From the NCBI GenBank assembly GCA_011772755.1, contig WVYX01000107.1, positions 323 to 58,995 of the forward strand: a stretch of 58,673 bases of DNA, given 5' to 3'. This document shows, piece by piece, positions 8,165 to 16,186 of the stretch. Both the position numbers and the translations under genes were made by a program. How positions within the stretch are numbered: the first letter of the stretch is position 1; each line of letters opens with the position of its first letter. Origin of the DNA: Gemmatimonadales bacterium (GTDB lineage Bacteria; Gemmatimonadota; Gemmatimonadetes; Gemmatimonadales; GWC2-71-9). A model generated the notes under the pieces. The model had not been told where the DNA came from and ran no database searches. It saw only the letters and a list, made by a program, of their open reading frames with translations.

Positions 8165-8734
8165 ATGGGATCAGATCGACCGGTCCTTATCCCGGTCATC
8201 CTCGGTACGACCCGCAAGGGCCGGATGAGTGCCCCGGCGGCACGGCTCATCACTGATGAGATCAACAAGCGCGCAGGCTTGAGAGGCGAGCTGATTGACA
8301 TTGCCGAGCTCGGACTGCGTACCGACGATGTCGGGGCGGCGGTCCAGAATCCGGAGTTGTCGGACACGCTGAAGCGTGCCGACGCTCTGGTGATCGTCGC
8401 CCCGGAGTACAACCACGGGTATCCAGGGCCGCTCAAGCAGGTCCTCGATAGCTACCTCAAGGAGTACATCCACAAGCCCGTCGGGCTCGCGGGCGTGTCC
8501 GCGGGGTCGTTCGGCGGCACCAGGGTGATCCAGAACCTGCTGCCCGTGATGCGTGAAGTGGGCCTGGTGACGATCTTCTGGGACGTCAACTTCTCGAAGG
8601 TCCAGGACGTGTTCGACGACGACGGGAAGTTGCTCGATGAGGCGTACGTCAAGCGGATCGACAAGTTCCTGAACGAGCTGGTGTGGATGGCGAGAACGTT
8701 GCGCTACGGCCGTGAGAACATTCCCCTGGACTGA
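8165..8734 (+). CDS. NADPH-dependent FMN reductase (flavodoxin-like)
   Basis: A 189-aa flavodoxin-fold reductase. The phosphate-binding loop is GTTRKGRMSAPAA near the N-terminus and the FMN-contacting motif is PEYNHGYPGPLK at about 80-91, as in the NADPH:FMN reductase / chromate reductase family. It probably reduces FMN or quinones with NAD(P)H in the cytoplasm. AGGAG lies 5 nt before the ATG. It is divergent from DoxX and followed at 13 nt by a small zinc-ribbon gene. Confidence 0.9.
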   Translation: MGSDRPVLIPVILGTTRKGRMSAPAARLITDEINKRAGLRGELIDIAELGLRTDDVGAAVQNPELSDTLKRADALVIVAPEYNHGYPGPLKQVLDSYLKEYIHKPVGLAGVSAGSFGGTRVIQNLLPVMREVGLVTIFWDVNFSKVQDVFDDDGKLLDEAYVKRIDKFLNELVWMARTLRYGRENIPLD

Positions 8735-8747
8735 GGGTAGCTGAGCC

Positions 8748-8936
8748 ATGAAGTGCAGAGAATGCCAGCTGGAGATGAATCACCACGCCGACAAGCCGGT
8801 TGACCCAGCGAGCGCGGAAGAGGCGCGGGGCGTGGATCCCGCGTTGGGCGCCATTGTCGAGGCGGTGCACTGCTGCCCGGAGTGCGGCAGCACCGAGTCG
8901 GAGCGAATCGCACCGGGGCTGGCGACACACGGCTGA
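8748..8936 (+). CDS. Small zinc-ribbon-like protein
   Basis: A 62-aa protein with two CxxC pairs, MKCREC at the N-terminus and CCPECGS at about 43-49, a rubredoxin/zinc-ribbon spacing that could hold one Zn. HH at 11-12 might also contribute. It is too short for further inference. It lies 13 nt downstream of the FMN reductase on the same strand, so it is probably in the same transcript. Confidence 0.65.
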   Translation: MKCRECQLEMNHHADKPVDPASAEEARGVDPALGAIVEAVHCCPECGSTESERIAPGLATHG

Positions 8937-8945
8937 GCGCGCGTT

Positions 8946-9403
8946 GTGAGAGCCTCGATGCCGCGCGTGCCGCCCCCGCCCCTCTTCCCGACTGTCTGTC
9001 TCGCTCTCGTTGCAGCCCTCGGCACCATCACCGGGGGCTGCTTGTCGCTGGGTGATCCGACGAGTGAGCGGGACGTGTCTGGCGAGATGATGTTCGACGG
9101 CCTGGTCCGCACGTACCGGCTCCACGTCCCCGAGGGCTACGACCCGGTCGCAGCAACCCCACTGCTCTTTGCCTTCCATGGCGTTCCGGGGACGGGAGAG
9201 GACATGCAGGCCATCTCGGGCTTCGATGCAGTGGCCGACGCCTTGCGGTTCCTCGTGGCGTATCCCGATGCGACCTCGGACTGGGCGGAGGGGTGCGACG
9301 GCTGTGCCAGGGCTGACGGGGAGGGCGTCAACGATGTTGCTTCACCCTGGCCCTCATCGATCGCGTTGCTGAGGGATGGAATGTAGATCGCGAGCGCGTG
9401 CGG
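8946..9403 (+). pseudogene. Frameshifted and truncated LpqC/PHB-depolymerase-like esterase
   Basis: It starts with a lipoprotein-type signal (LVAALGTITGGC) and the beginning of an alpha/beta-hydrolase esterase: YRLHVPEGYD, LLFAFHGVPGTGEDM, FLVAYPDA, ARADGEGVNDVA. Near 9341 one base appears to be missing. The frame then ends at 9386, whereas restoring one T gives FTLALIDRVAEGWNVDRERV, the expected next segment. Soon after that, homology is lost and the part with the catalytic GxSxG Ser, Asp and His is absent. Relatives are about 300 aa. This is a decaying remnant. Confidence 0.75.
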
Positions 9404-9643
9404 GTGGACAACACTCCTCGTGTGCAAGTGATGCCGCCGTCGCGCTCTTCAGCATTGAAGGAGCGGGGCAGGTCTGGCCCAGAGGCGACGTTGAGCCTGC
9501 TGAGGCCATCGCGATGTTTCTCATGGGCTTCCGCATGACGGTTTCCGCAGGACGGTGGTGTGGCGGACGGTCGCCCTTGCACGGCCCGGTCCCAGCGGTA
9601 GTTTCCGCTGCAGCGGTCGGGGAACTCCCCCTTCGAGCCACCT

Positions 9644-9847
9644 ATGTTTCCTCCACCTGCTGGAACTGCGCGACCGATCGGTGATCGCCGGGGCGGCACC
9701 GAGCGGCGGTCGCCGCGTGACCGTCGCAGGAGTGAGCGCCGGACTTCCACGGTCGTCTGGCCGGGAGATCGCCGCTGCGCCGCGGATCGGCGGAGCGGAA
9801 TGGATCGCAGGGCGGGAGAGCGGCGCTCCGAGTTGACTGGCGGTTGA
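9644..9847 (+). CDS. Possible small protein made of (D/E)RR repeats
   Basis: A 67-aa frame with a strikingly regular pattern: GDRRGGTERRSPRDRR, RSERR, then GDRRCAADRRSGMDRR and AGERRSE. There are eight Asp/Glu-Arg-Arg triplets at 4-7-residue steps, interrupted once by TSTVVWP. Such an alternating acidic/basic repeat is unlikely by chance. The start codon has no good ribosome-binding site, so it may be the remnant of a larger gene or another start may be used. It lies in the 570-bp gap between the decayed esterase and the M20 peptidase, which otherwise shows no genes (9404-9643 and 9848-9956). Confidence 0.4.
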   Translation: MFPPPAGTARPIGDRRGGTERRSPRDRRRSERRTSTVVWPGDRRCAADRRSGMDRRAGERRSELTGG

Positions 9848-9930
9848 GCTGGCTGGGCTTCGGACGGAGCCGGCCGGCGCTCTGTTACAGCGCGGTTCTC
9901 CAATCGCACTGCGAACTGCAATCACCTACC

Positions 9931-9946
9931 GCTAGCTGCAGCTAGC
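9931..9946. repeat. Perfect 16-bp palindrome
   Basis: GCTAGCTGCAGCTAGC is a perfect palindrome 10 bp past the stop of the M20 peptidase gene. It could be a protein-binding site or a weak loopless cruciform. There is no T tract, so it is a poor terminator candidate. Confidence 0.4.
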
Positions 9947-9956
9947 TCCTCCGATC

Positions 9957-11117
9957 TCACGCAGCTGCGCTGCAATACGCGACGGCCGCCCGGGCGAGGA
10001 TGTCCGCCAGCTGTACTACGGAATCCATCTCGACCCACTCGTCGTCCGCGTGGGCACCCGCGCCCGCGGGACCGATGACGACGGTCGCGACACCTGCCGC
10101 GGCCAGCAGTGCCGCGTCCATCCAGTACGAAATCCCCACGTAAGCAGGCTCTCGGTGGAGTACCTCGGCGGTGGCACTCGCGACCGTGCGGACGATCGAG
10201 GCGTCGGGAGTCGCCTCGAACGGCTCACGAGTGAGGAGTGGACGCACCGTGGCCTTGAACGTGGGGTCGGCCTGGGTGAGGCGCTGAACGATGTCCTGGA
10301 CCTCGGCGACGGCCTCCGCTTCGGACTCACCAGGGATGGTTCGCCGTTCGATCTCCAAATGGCACCTGGCAGCGTAGATGCTCGCCCCGGTGCCGCCGCG
10401 GAGGACTCCGGCATGAAGTGACGGCGGTCCCACCAGACGGTGCTGCGGCGAGCTGCGCAGTGCTCGTTCGAGGTGGTCGAGCTCTGCGAGAAATCGCCCC
10501 ATCCGCATGTTGGCGTCGATGCCCTCTTCGAACCGGCTACCGTGGGCGGCCCGCCCCTCCGTCTCTACCTCGATCCAGCAGAAGCCCTTGTGGGCCAGGC
10601 ACACTTGGAGATCGGTGGGTTCGGTGACGATGGCCGCGTCGGCGGAATGGTGGAGCAGTACCTCGGACATCCCAATGCTCGCCACCTCCTCGTCGGCGAC
10701 GGCCGTGACGAGGACGTCCCCCTCAAGTTGCGCCCCGGCGTGCGAGAGTGCCTTGGCCGCCCCGATGCAAGCGGCGAGGCCGCCTTTCATGTCGTAGCTG
10801 CCACGACCGTACAGGCGTCCGCCCCGCACTATGGCCGCGAAGGGATCAGTCATGCCGTCCACACCCACGGTGTCCATGTGGGCATAGAGCATGAGGGTCG
10901 GGCCGGGGCCGGCGCCCGGCAGGTGGCCCACCACGCTCATGCGATTCGGCTCCGGCTCATGCGTGGACACTTCCATTCCCAGCTGGTCCAGCGCGTCGGC
11001 CGTGTACTCTGCGATCTCCCGCTCGTTCGTGGAACCGTCGCTGAACGTGGGGTTGATGGAGTTGATCCGTACGAGGTCGGCGAGGATCTTGGTCACGTAG
11101 TTGGAGTCGATCTGCAT
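9957..11117 (-). CDS. M20-family metallopeptidase (ArgE/DapE/CPG2-like)
   Basis: A 386-aa protein with the M20 metal motifs. YAHMDT gives H80 and D82; GRGSYDMKGG gives the bridging D109; DEEVAS near 145 gives the general-base Glu and a ligand; GAHADDEW near 357 gives the last His. The dimerisation (lid) domain lies between. These enzymes hydrolyse N-acyl amino acids or small peptides such as acetylornithine or succinyl-diaminopimelate; the substrate cannot be fixed here. The start is the ATG at 11117 (MQIDSNYVTKILADLVRI), not the longer Pro-rich frame. Confidence 0.9.
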   Translation of the reverse strand: MQIDSNYVTKILADLVRINSINPTFSDGSTNEREIAEYTADALDQLGMEVSTHEPEPNRMSVVGHLPGAGPGPTLMLYAHMDTVGVDGMTDPFAAIVRGGRLYGRGSYDMKGGLAACIGAAKALSHAGAQLEGDVLVTAVADEEVASIGMSEVLLHHSADAAIVTEPTDLQVCLAHKGFCWIEVETEGRAAHGSRFEEGIDANMRMGRFLAELDHLERALRSSPQHRLVGPPSLHAGVLRGGTGASIYAARCHLEIERRTIPGESEAEAVAEVQDIVQRLTQADPTFKATVRPLLTREPFEATPDASIVRTVASATAEVLHREPAYVGISYWMDAALLAAAGVATVVIGPAGAGAHADDEWVEMDSVVQLADILARAAVAYCSAAA

Positions 11118-11265
11118 GGTTGTCCTGTCGTAGAAAGCGCGCAGGCGCTGGAGATTTGAATCATCGCATAGGGAGGCAGGCGGCGGCGGAGGGCGGCCGA
11201 GGGCGGTAGGGTGTGGCACAGCGCGCTGTGCCCTCCTGCACCGACCGCCCGGCCGCCAACCTGCC

Positions 11266-11631
11266 CTATTTCTGTTCCTGCTGCTGCCAGATCCCCATCA
11301 CGCGGCCATCAGGGTCCTCGAACAGGGAGAAGGCACCGACATTGGGCACGTCCATCCGCTCGACCACGATCTTTCCGCCGGCATCTTGGATCTTTTGGCG
11401 CAAGCCGTCGAGGTCATCCACGCTGATGTAGAATGCCATGTTGCCGGGCCAGGGACCCTGCTGCGGCTGCATGATGCCGCCGTTGATCCCGCCCTCGCCG
11501 CCCGTCTCCACCAGCCGGTAGTTGATCTCTTCGAGGAAGTTCACCTGCCAGTCGAACGCCTTGGCGTAGAAGTCAGCCACCTTCGCCGGATCCTGCGACC
11601 ACAGCTCCCAGTGAACAACTGGTTGACCCAT
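11266..11631 (-). CDS. VOC-family (glyoxalase/bleomycin-resistance fold) protein
   Basis: A 121-aa single VOC protein. It starts VVHWELWSQDPAKVADFYAKAFDW, has a middle FYISVDDLD and ends AFSLFEDPDGRVMGIW, the typical beta-alpha-beta-beta-beta repeats with a metal-type His near the start and a Glu in FEDPDG. Members act as glyoxalases, dioxygenases or resistance proteins; no substrate can be assigned. AAGGAG lies 8 nt before the ATG. Confidence 0.88.
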   Translation of the reverse strand: MGQPVVHWELWSQDPAKVADFYAKAFDWQVNFLEEINYRLVETGGEGGINGGIMQPQQGPWPGNMAFYISVDDLDGLRQKIQDAGGKIVVERMDVPNVGAFSLFEDPDGRVMGIWQQQEQK

Positions 11632-11673
11632 GGGGATGCTCCTTGTGAGATGGATCGCCGAATATACGTGTGG

Positions 11674-11709
11674 GCGGCAGGAGCGGCAGGAGCGGCAGAG
11701 AGCGGCAGT
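11674..11709. repeat. GC-rich tandem repeat (unit about GCGGCAGGA)
   Basis: About four copies of a 9-10-bp unit (gcggcagga / gcggcagag) stand between the VOC gene and the lipoprotein gene. The same sequence family recurs at 13544-13612, 18518-18565 (inside a gene) and 48261-48291. Confidence 0.6.
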
Positions 11710-11724
11710 GGGGAGGGTGCTTGG

Positions 11725-12321
11725 CTAGCCCGAATTGACCTGGGTCACGGAAGTCGTGATGACCGCGGGGGGGATGCGGCAGCGGCACAGCTCCTGGCGG
11801 AGCTGATGGACTGTCACCTCTTGCCATATGGCCTCGCCCACAGTTGCCCCGAGGTAGGCACCGGTGATCGCGCCGTCCACCGCGCCCACGACAGCTCCCT
11901 CGGTGGCTGCCTCTCCGATGTCAGGGTCGTAGTCGAACAACCCTCCGAAGATTGCTGCGCTGGTGGCCCCGGCAATTGCTCCGAGCAAAGCGCCCGCGGC
12001 TGCCCCCACTCCTGCACCTTTCGCTGCGCTCCCGACACTTCCCTTCTGACCTCGGTAAACCTCCAGCTTCGTGATCGATGCGACGGGTATCGCCGTGTAG
12101 GCGTGGCGGCCGTCTGAATACAGGGAAAGGGTGTCGCTGTCGACGAAGATCAGTGTCCCTTCATGCTGCGTCGCAAAGCCGGCCCACAGCTGGTTCGGTG
12201 GGTACGCCGTTACCCGCACCCGCAGCGTCTGAGGACCTGGTGCGGTCCGGGGTCCAGCAACCACACAGCCCGATAGCAGCAACAGCGTGGCGGCCAGGGC
12301 GGCGTTTCTTCCTCGGATCAT
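11725..12321 (-). CDS. Glycine-zipper lipoprotein
   Basis: A 198-aa protein with signal peptide and lipobox (TLLLLSGC), so predicted to be lipid-anchored. A small beta-type domain (about 30-95) is followed by a glycine-zipper membrane-associating region (GAGVGAAAGALLGAIAGAT) with a second Gly/Ala stretch around GAVVGAVDGAITGAYLGATVG. The function is unknown. The start is the ATG at 12321, with AAGGGGAA just upstream; the longer frame adds residues before the signal peptide. Confidence 0.8.
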   Translation of the reverse strand: MIRGRNAALAATLLLLSGCVVAGPRTAPGPQTLRVRVTAYPPNQLWAGFATQHEGTLIFVDSDTLSLYSDGRHAYTAIPVASITKLEVYRGQKGSVGSAAKGAGVGAAAGALLGAIAGATSAAIFGGLFDYDPDIGEAATEGAVVGAVDGAITGAYLGATVGEAIWQEVTVHQLRQELCRCRIPPAVITTSVTQVNSG

Positions 12322-12426
12322 AGTTTCCCCTTGAGTCGTCCTGGCCCAATGGTTCCACCGGGGCGTCAAGTGGAGGTCAAGGGGTGTGGAGGGTCTTGCG
12401 TGGCTGGGAGGAGGTGGCTGGTAGCT

Positions 12427-13467
12427 CTAGGCCATCCAGGTAGTACTCTCGATCAGCTGTTGGCAGATGTCATCGGCGGTTCGGCCAGCGGCTTCGGCGG
12501 CGAAGTTGACCACTACCCGGTGCCGCAGTACGGAGAGGGCGACGCTCTTGACGTCGTCCAGGTCGGCCATGGGACGACCGTCGAGCGCTGCCTGGGCCTT
12601 CGCGCCCAGGACGAGGTACTGGGATGCCCGGGGTCCTGCGCCCCACGCGATGTACTCCTTGATGAACTCGGGTGCCTGACCGTCCGGACGCGTCAAGCGC
12701 GCCAGGGTCACGGCAGCCCGGACTACCGGCTTGGGGGCGGGAATTCGCCGGACCAGGCGCTGGATCTCCACCAGGTCCTTGGCCTCCAGCACGCTATCCA
12801 CTGGATGCTCCTCGTCGCCGGTGGTGGTCTCGACGATCCGTTCCTCGTCTTCCCGACCGGGATACAGCACGGCGATCTCGAGCATGAACCGATCGAGCTG
12901 TGCCTCAGGGAGAGGATAGGTACCCTCCTGCTCGATGGGGTTCTGGGTCGCCAGCACGAAGAACGGTGCGGGGAGGGGATACGTGTGGCCCGCTGCAGTC
13001 ACCTCGTGTTCCTGCATGGCCTGGAGCAGGGCGGCCTGGGTCTTCGGCGGCGTCCGGTTGATCTCGTCGGCGAGGACGATGTTGGCAAAGATGGGGCCGT
13101 GTACGAACCGGAATCCGCGCTTTCCGGTGGTGAGATCCTCCTCGATGATCTCGGTGCCGGTGATGTCGCTGGGCATGAGGTCGGGAGTGAACTGGATACG
13201 CGAGAACTTGAGCTCCAGGGTGTCGGCAAGGGTCGAGACCATCAGAGTCTTGGCGAGGCCGGGCACACCCAGGAGCAGGGCGTGACCGCCAGAAACGATC
13301 GCTGTGAGGATGCCCTGCAGCACGTCCCGCTGGCCGACGATTCGCCGCCTGACCTGCTCCAGCAGGCTGGACTTGGCCGAAGCCAGGCGATTCAGCAGGT
13401 CGACGTCACTTTCCCCGCTGGCGGTTCGCATCGGCTCAGCGTTCAATCTGTCGTCCCCTTTCGTCAT
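12427..13467 (-). CDS. MoxR-family AAA+ ATPase
   Basis: About 346 aa. Walker A is GVPGLAKT, Walker B is IVLADEINR, sensor 1 is ATQNPIEQEG, and the RAVA/MoxR pattern LPEAQLDRFM is present. MoxR ATPases are chaperone-like and help assemble or activate partner complexes, usually with VWA or DUF58 proteins. No such partner adjoins it here, which is unusual. Start options are ATG 13467, TTG 13446 (better site, AAAGGGG 8 nt upstream) and ATG 13431. It is divergent from the ATP-synthase genes. Confidence 0.9.
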   Translation of the reverse strand: MTKGDDRLNAEPMRTASGESDVDLLNRLASAKSSLLEQVRRRIVGQRDVLQGILTAIVSGGHALLLGVPGLAKTLMVSTLADTLELKFSRIQFTPDLMPSDITGTEIIEEDLTTGKRGFRFVHGPIFANIVLADEINRTPPKTQAALLQAMQEHEVTAAGHTYPLPAPFFVLATQNPIEQEGTYPLPEAQLDRFMLEIAVLYPGREDEERIVETTTGDEEHPVDSVLEAKDLVEIQRLVRRIPAPKPVVRAAVTLARLTRPDGQAPEFIKEYIAWGAGPRASQYLVLGAKAQAALDGRPMADLDDVKSVALSVLRHRVVVNFAAEAAGRTADDICQQLIESTTWMA

Positions 13468-13709
13468 TCGATGCGGCGGCGGATCCTGGGGCCCCGCCAC
13501 CACAGAGCAGCCCCGCCACCGATGCCGCAGCCTCAGGGGTCATGGGGCAGGAGGGGCAAGCTGCTCGGTTGCCCCCACTGCCCCTGCTGCTGCTGCATCT
13601 GCCCCGTAGGGTTGCCCTCGTGGGGCCCAGAATCCTACGTCAAACGGCTGCCAATAGCCACTCCCTACGATTTGCAGATTACCCTTGTCCGGGTACATTT
13701 CGGGCGCCC

Positions 13710-13961
13710 ATGGAGCCGGATCGCACCCCCACGCGCGAACTCGGCGAGGGATATAGCTATGTCGCGCTCGGGTTCACGTTTGCCGCCGGGATTCTCATGT
13801 TCATGGGCGGTGGCTGGCTGCTCGACCGCTGGCTGGGGCTCACGCCGCTGTTCACCATCGTCGGCACGCTCGTTGGTGCCGTCCTGAGCTTCCTCAACGT
13901 GTACTGGAGGCTGCAGGCCGACACCGAAGCAAGGCGCCGGCGGAGAGGGGAGAAGGAGTGA
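13710..13961 (+). CDS. AtpZ/AtpI-like ATP synthase accessory protein
   Basis: An 83-aa protein with two hydrophobic segments and the AtpZ/AtpI layout: YVALGFTFAAGILMFMGGGWLLDRWLG, then a second helix, then a basic tail (ARRRRRGEKE). This family accompanies F0F1 operons and helps c-ring assembly or Mg/Ca handling. I chose the ATG at 13710; the longer frame adds a low-complexity region. Its stop overlaps the next start (GTGA). Confidence 0.82.
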   Translation: MEPDRTPTRELGEGYSYVALGFTFAAGILMFMGGGWLLDRWLGLTPLFTIVGTLVGAVLSFLNVYWRLQADTEARRRRRGEKE

Positions 13962-14299
13962 AGGTCCTCGGCACAGGGGTGCTGCTCACCGTCGTGGTGA
14001 CGGCAATCCTGTGGGCGGTGTGGGGGCGCGGTGCGATCCTGGGCGGCGTCAGTTTCGGCTTGCTGGCGACAGTGATCCAGATCGTCGCCGTGGCCATCGT
14101 CAGGCCGGTGCTCTCCGCACCCTTCGCGAAGTTCCTGGCGCGCTGGGGCATGGGAATGGGACTTCGGTTGTTGGGCGTGGTGGCCTTTGTTGTGGCTGTG
14201 GTGGTGAACCGGGAGCTGTTTCCGCCTCTCCCGGTGGCGTGTGGCTACCTCGGAGTGTTGGTGCCCTTGCTCTTCATGGAGATTCGATTTCTGCGATGA
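13958..14299 (+). CDS. ATP synthase subunit I-like membrane protein
   Basis: A 113-aa protein with four hydrophobic segments between AtpZ-like and AtpB, the position of AtpI. The sequence itself is weakly conserved, so the call rests mainly on location and topology. The GTG start overlaps the previous stop, and its own stop overlaps atpB (ATGA), so the three genes are translationally coupled. Confidence 0.72.
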   Translation: MKVLGTGVLLTVVVTAILWAVWGRGAILGGVSFGLLATVIQIVAVAIVRPVLSAPFAKFLARWGMGMGLRLLGVVAFVVAVVVNRELFPPLPVACGYLGVLVPLLFMEIRFLR

Positions 14300-15156
14300 C
14301 GCTGCAGGAAGCGCCGGACATCGGCGAAGTCGTACTGCATCACACGGCCGACGCTTATTCGATCGGCATCGAGCCGTTCTTCAGCCTGTCGTGGGAACGC
14401 TGGCCGGATCTCCACCTTGGCGGACTGACGGTCAACCTCACGCCCACCAAGCACACGTTCTTCTTGGTGATCGCCGCCCTGCTGGTCTTCCTGACGATGT
14501 GGATCGCTGGGCGCCTCCTGGAGCGACAGCGGGCGCACGAACGCGCGCCCTCGGGCTTCGCGAATGCCATTGAGGCGATGGTGCTCTTCGTGCGGAATGA
14601 TATGGCCATTGCCAACATTGGCGCGGATGGGGCGAAGTATGCGCCGTACATCATGACGCTGTTCTTCTTCATCCTGTACGCCAACCTGCTCGGTCTCATC
14701 CCCCATGGTGCCACTGCGACGGGGAACGTGGCCGTCACCGGCGCACTCGCCATCACCGCGTTCTTCGTGATCGAGATCAGCGGGCTCATCAAGCTCGGTC
14801 CCCAGGGATACTTGCGGACGATCTTCCCGAGGGTACCGGGCCTGTCAGGGGCGGGCGCGGTGGCTATGTCCATCATCATGGCGCCGATCGAGGTGGCGTC
14901 GAAGTTCGTGAAGCCGTTCGCCCTGTGCGTGCGACTCTTTGGCAACATGACAGCCGGGCACTTCGTGATCCTTTCCCTGGTGGGGATCGTGTTCCTGTTC
15001 GGACACCTGCCGGGGTGGAACTGGGGGATCGGAGGCCTAGCCGCCCTGACCGTACTTGGGATCATGTTGATCGAGATTTTCGTCGCGTTCTTGCAGGCAT
15101 ACGTGTTTGCCCTGCTGACCGCGGTGTTCATCGGGCTGATGCAGCATGAGCACTGA
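14296..15156 (+). CDS. atpB: F0F1 ATP synthase subunit a
   Basis: A 286-aa membrane protein forming the proton half-channels of F0. The essential Arg lies in FALCVRLFGNMTAGH, and the C-terminal helix (IFVAFLQAYVFALLTAVFIG) is typical. Five to six helices are visible. The ATG at 14296 overlaps the subunit-I stop; the longer frame from 14011 is in the wrong frame for the upstream gene. Confidence 0.96.
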   Translation: MTLQEAPDIGEVVLHHTADAYSIGIEPFFSLSWERWPDLHLGGLTVNLTPTKHTFFLVIAALLVFLTMWIAGRLLERQRAHERAPSGFANAIEAMVLFVRNDMAIANIGADGAKYAPYIMTLFFFILYANLLGLIPHGATATGNVAVTGALAITAFFVIEISGLIKLGPQGYLRTIFPRVPGLSGAGAVAMSIIMAPIEVASKFVKPFALCVRLFGNMTAGHFVILSLVGIVFLFGHLPGWNWGIGGLAALTVLGIMLIEIFVAFLQAYVFALLTAVFIGLMQHEH

Positions 15157-15162
15157 TGGAGA

Positions 15163-15189
15163 GAGCGGCCCGCGCGCTTCGCGCCGCTC
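15163..15189 (+). other. Stem-loop between atpB and atpE
   Basis: GAGCGGC (15163-15169) pairs with GCCGCTC (15183-15189). Inside, GCG (15174-15176) pairs with CGC (15180-15182) around ctt, leaving a 4-nt bulge. It lies 7 nt after the atpB stop in a 188-bp gap and has no T tract. It might stabilise or uncouple the atpE message, which must be made in excess. The rest of the gap shows no gene. Confidence 0.45.
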
Positions 15190-15344
15190 AAACACGTACC
15201 CGGCCGGGTGGCCGGGGAAGCGCGCTGGCCTGGTGAGGCCGTTGGCGGGTAGCCGCGCAGATCCCGTCCCGGGAGAGACGGTGGTCGACGCGGGAAGCGC
15301 ATCCGAACCAAGAGTCTCCCACTGGCACTGAAGGAAGGACTCAC

Positions 15345-15620
15345 ATGTTGCTGAACATTCTTGCTTTGATTCAAGAAACTGCACAGCCGGCCGCCGGTGA
15401 GAGCAACATCGCGTTGCTGGGTGCTGGCCTGGCCATCGGCCTCTCAATCATCGGTGCTGGGATTGGCCTGGGCCGGATCGGCGCAGGGACGGCGGAGTCG
15501 ATCGCACGCCAACCCGAGGCCAGTGCGGACATCCGGGGCATCGCCCTGGTAATCGCGGTGCTCCTCGAGGGAGTAACGATCATCTCCTTGGTGTTCGCGC
15601 TCCTGTTCAAGATCCTGTAG
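15345..15620 (+). CDS. atpE: F0F1 ATP synthase subunit c
   Basis: A 91-aa two-helix protein of the rotor ring. The polar loop is ESIARQPEA and the ion-carrying Glu is E75 in AVLLEGVTII. The residues around it lack the Gln/Ser/Thr/Tyr set typical of Na+ rings, so proton use is likely. AAGGAAGG lies before the ATG. Confidence 0.96.
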   Translation: MLLNILALIQETAQPAAGESNIALLGAGLAIGLSIIGAGIGLGRIGAGTAESIARQPEASADIRGIALVIAVLLEGVTIISLVFALLFKIL

Positions 15621-15631
15621 TAGCGACTGGT

Positions 15632-16186
15632 ATGCGCTCGACCATTGCATTCCTCATCCTCGCGTCTGAGGAGTCTCAAGGCGGGTTCGCCTCGCCGTTC
15701 GAGGTGAACTTCGGGCTCTTCTTCTGGACCTGGGTCATCTTCATTCTGCTCTTCTTCGTGCTGAAGAAGTTTGCCTGGCCGTTCATTTTGCGGGCGACGG
15801 AGGAGCGAGAGCAGACGATTGCGAAGCAGCTGGAAGAGGCCGGGAAGCTGAACGCCGAGTCCAAGGCCGCGCTGGAGGAGCACAAGGCACTGCTCGCCGG
15901 CGCCAAGGAGGAGGCCCACAGCCTCATCAACGAGGCCAAGGCCGTGGGCCAGCGGGAGCGGGAGCAACTGCTAGAGAAGGCGCGGGACGAGCAGCTGCAG
16001 ATGATCGACCGCGCCAAACGCGAGATTGACGCCGAGCGTGAGCGGGCGGTGAATGAGCTGCGCCGGGAGGCGGTGGATCTATCGTTGGCCGCCGCGGCGA
16101 AGCTGATGCAGCAGCGGTTGGACAGCAAAGCCGACCGGAAGATCGTGGAGGACTATATCGACTCCCTCGGGAAGGACCGGTCGTGA
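15632..16186 (+). CDS. atpF: F0F1 ATP synthase subunit b
   Basis: A 184-aa protein: one N-terminal membrane helix (FFWTWVIFILLFFVLKKFAWP) and a long charged coiled coil forming the peripheral stalk, with the typical AKAVGQREREQLLEKA and RREAVDLSLAAAAKL stretches. It starts 11 nt after atpE and its stop overlaps the atpH start (GTGA). Confidence 0.95.
   Translation: MRSTIAFLILASEESQGGFASPFEVNFGLFFWTWVIFILLFFVLKKFAWPFILRATEEREQTIAKQLEEAGKLNAESKAALEEHKALLAGAKEEAHSLINEAKAVGQREREQLLEKARDEQLQMIDRAKREIDAERERAVNELRREAVDLSLAAAAKLMQQRLDSKADRKIVEDYIDSLGKDRS

Noticed and set aside
9328..9921. Minus-strand 197-codon frame rich in RRS repeats
   Set aside because: Mirror of the plus-strand (D/E)RR frame. 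The plus reading has the more regular charge pattern.
12331..13887. Long plus-strand frame of 518 codons
   Set aside because: It is antisense to the MoxR gene, whose motifs are unmistakable. High GC makes long antisense frames common.
15146..15331. 61-codon frame in the atpB-atpE gap
   Set aside because: Begins inside the atpB end, lacks a domain and a good ribosome site, and overlaps the hairpin.
14355..15374. Minus-strand frame of 339 codons
   Set aside because: Antisense to atpB, which is unambiguous.
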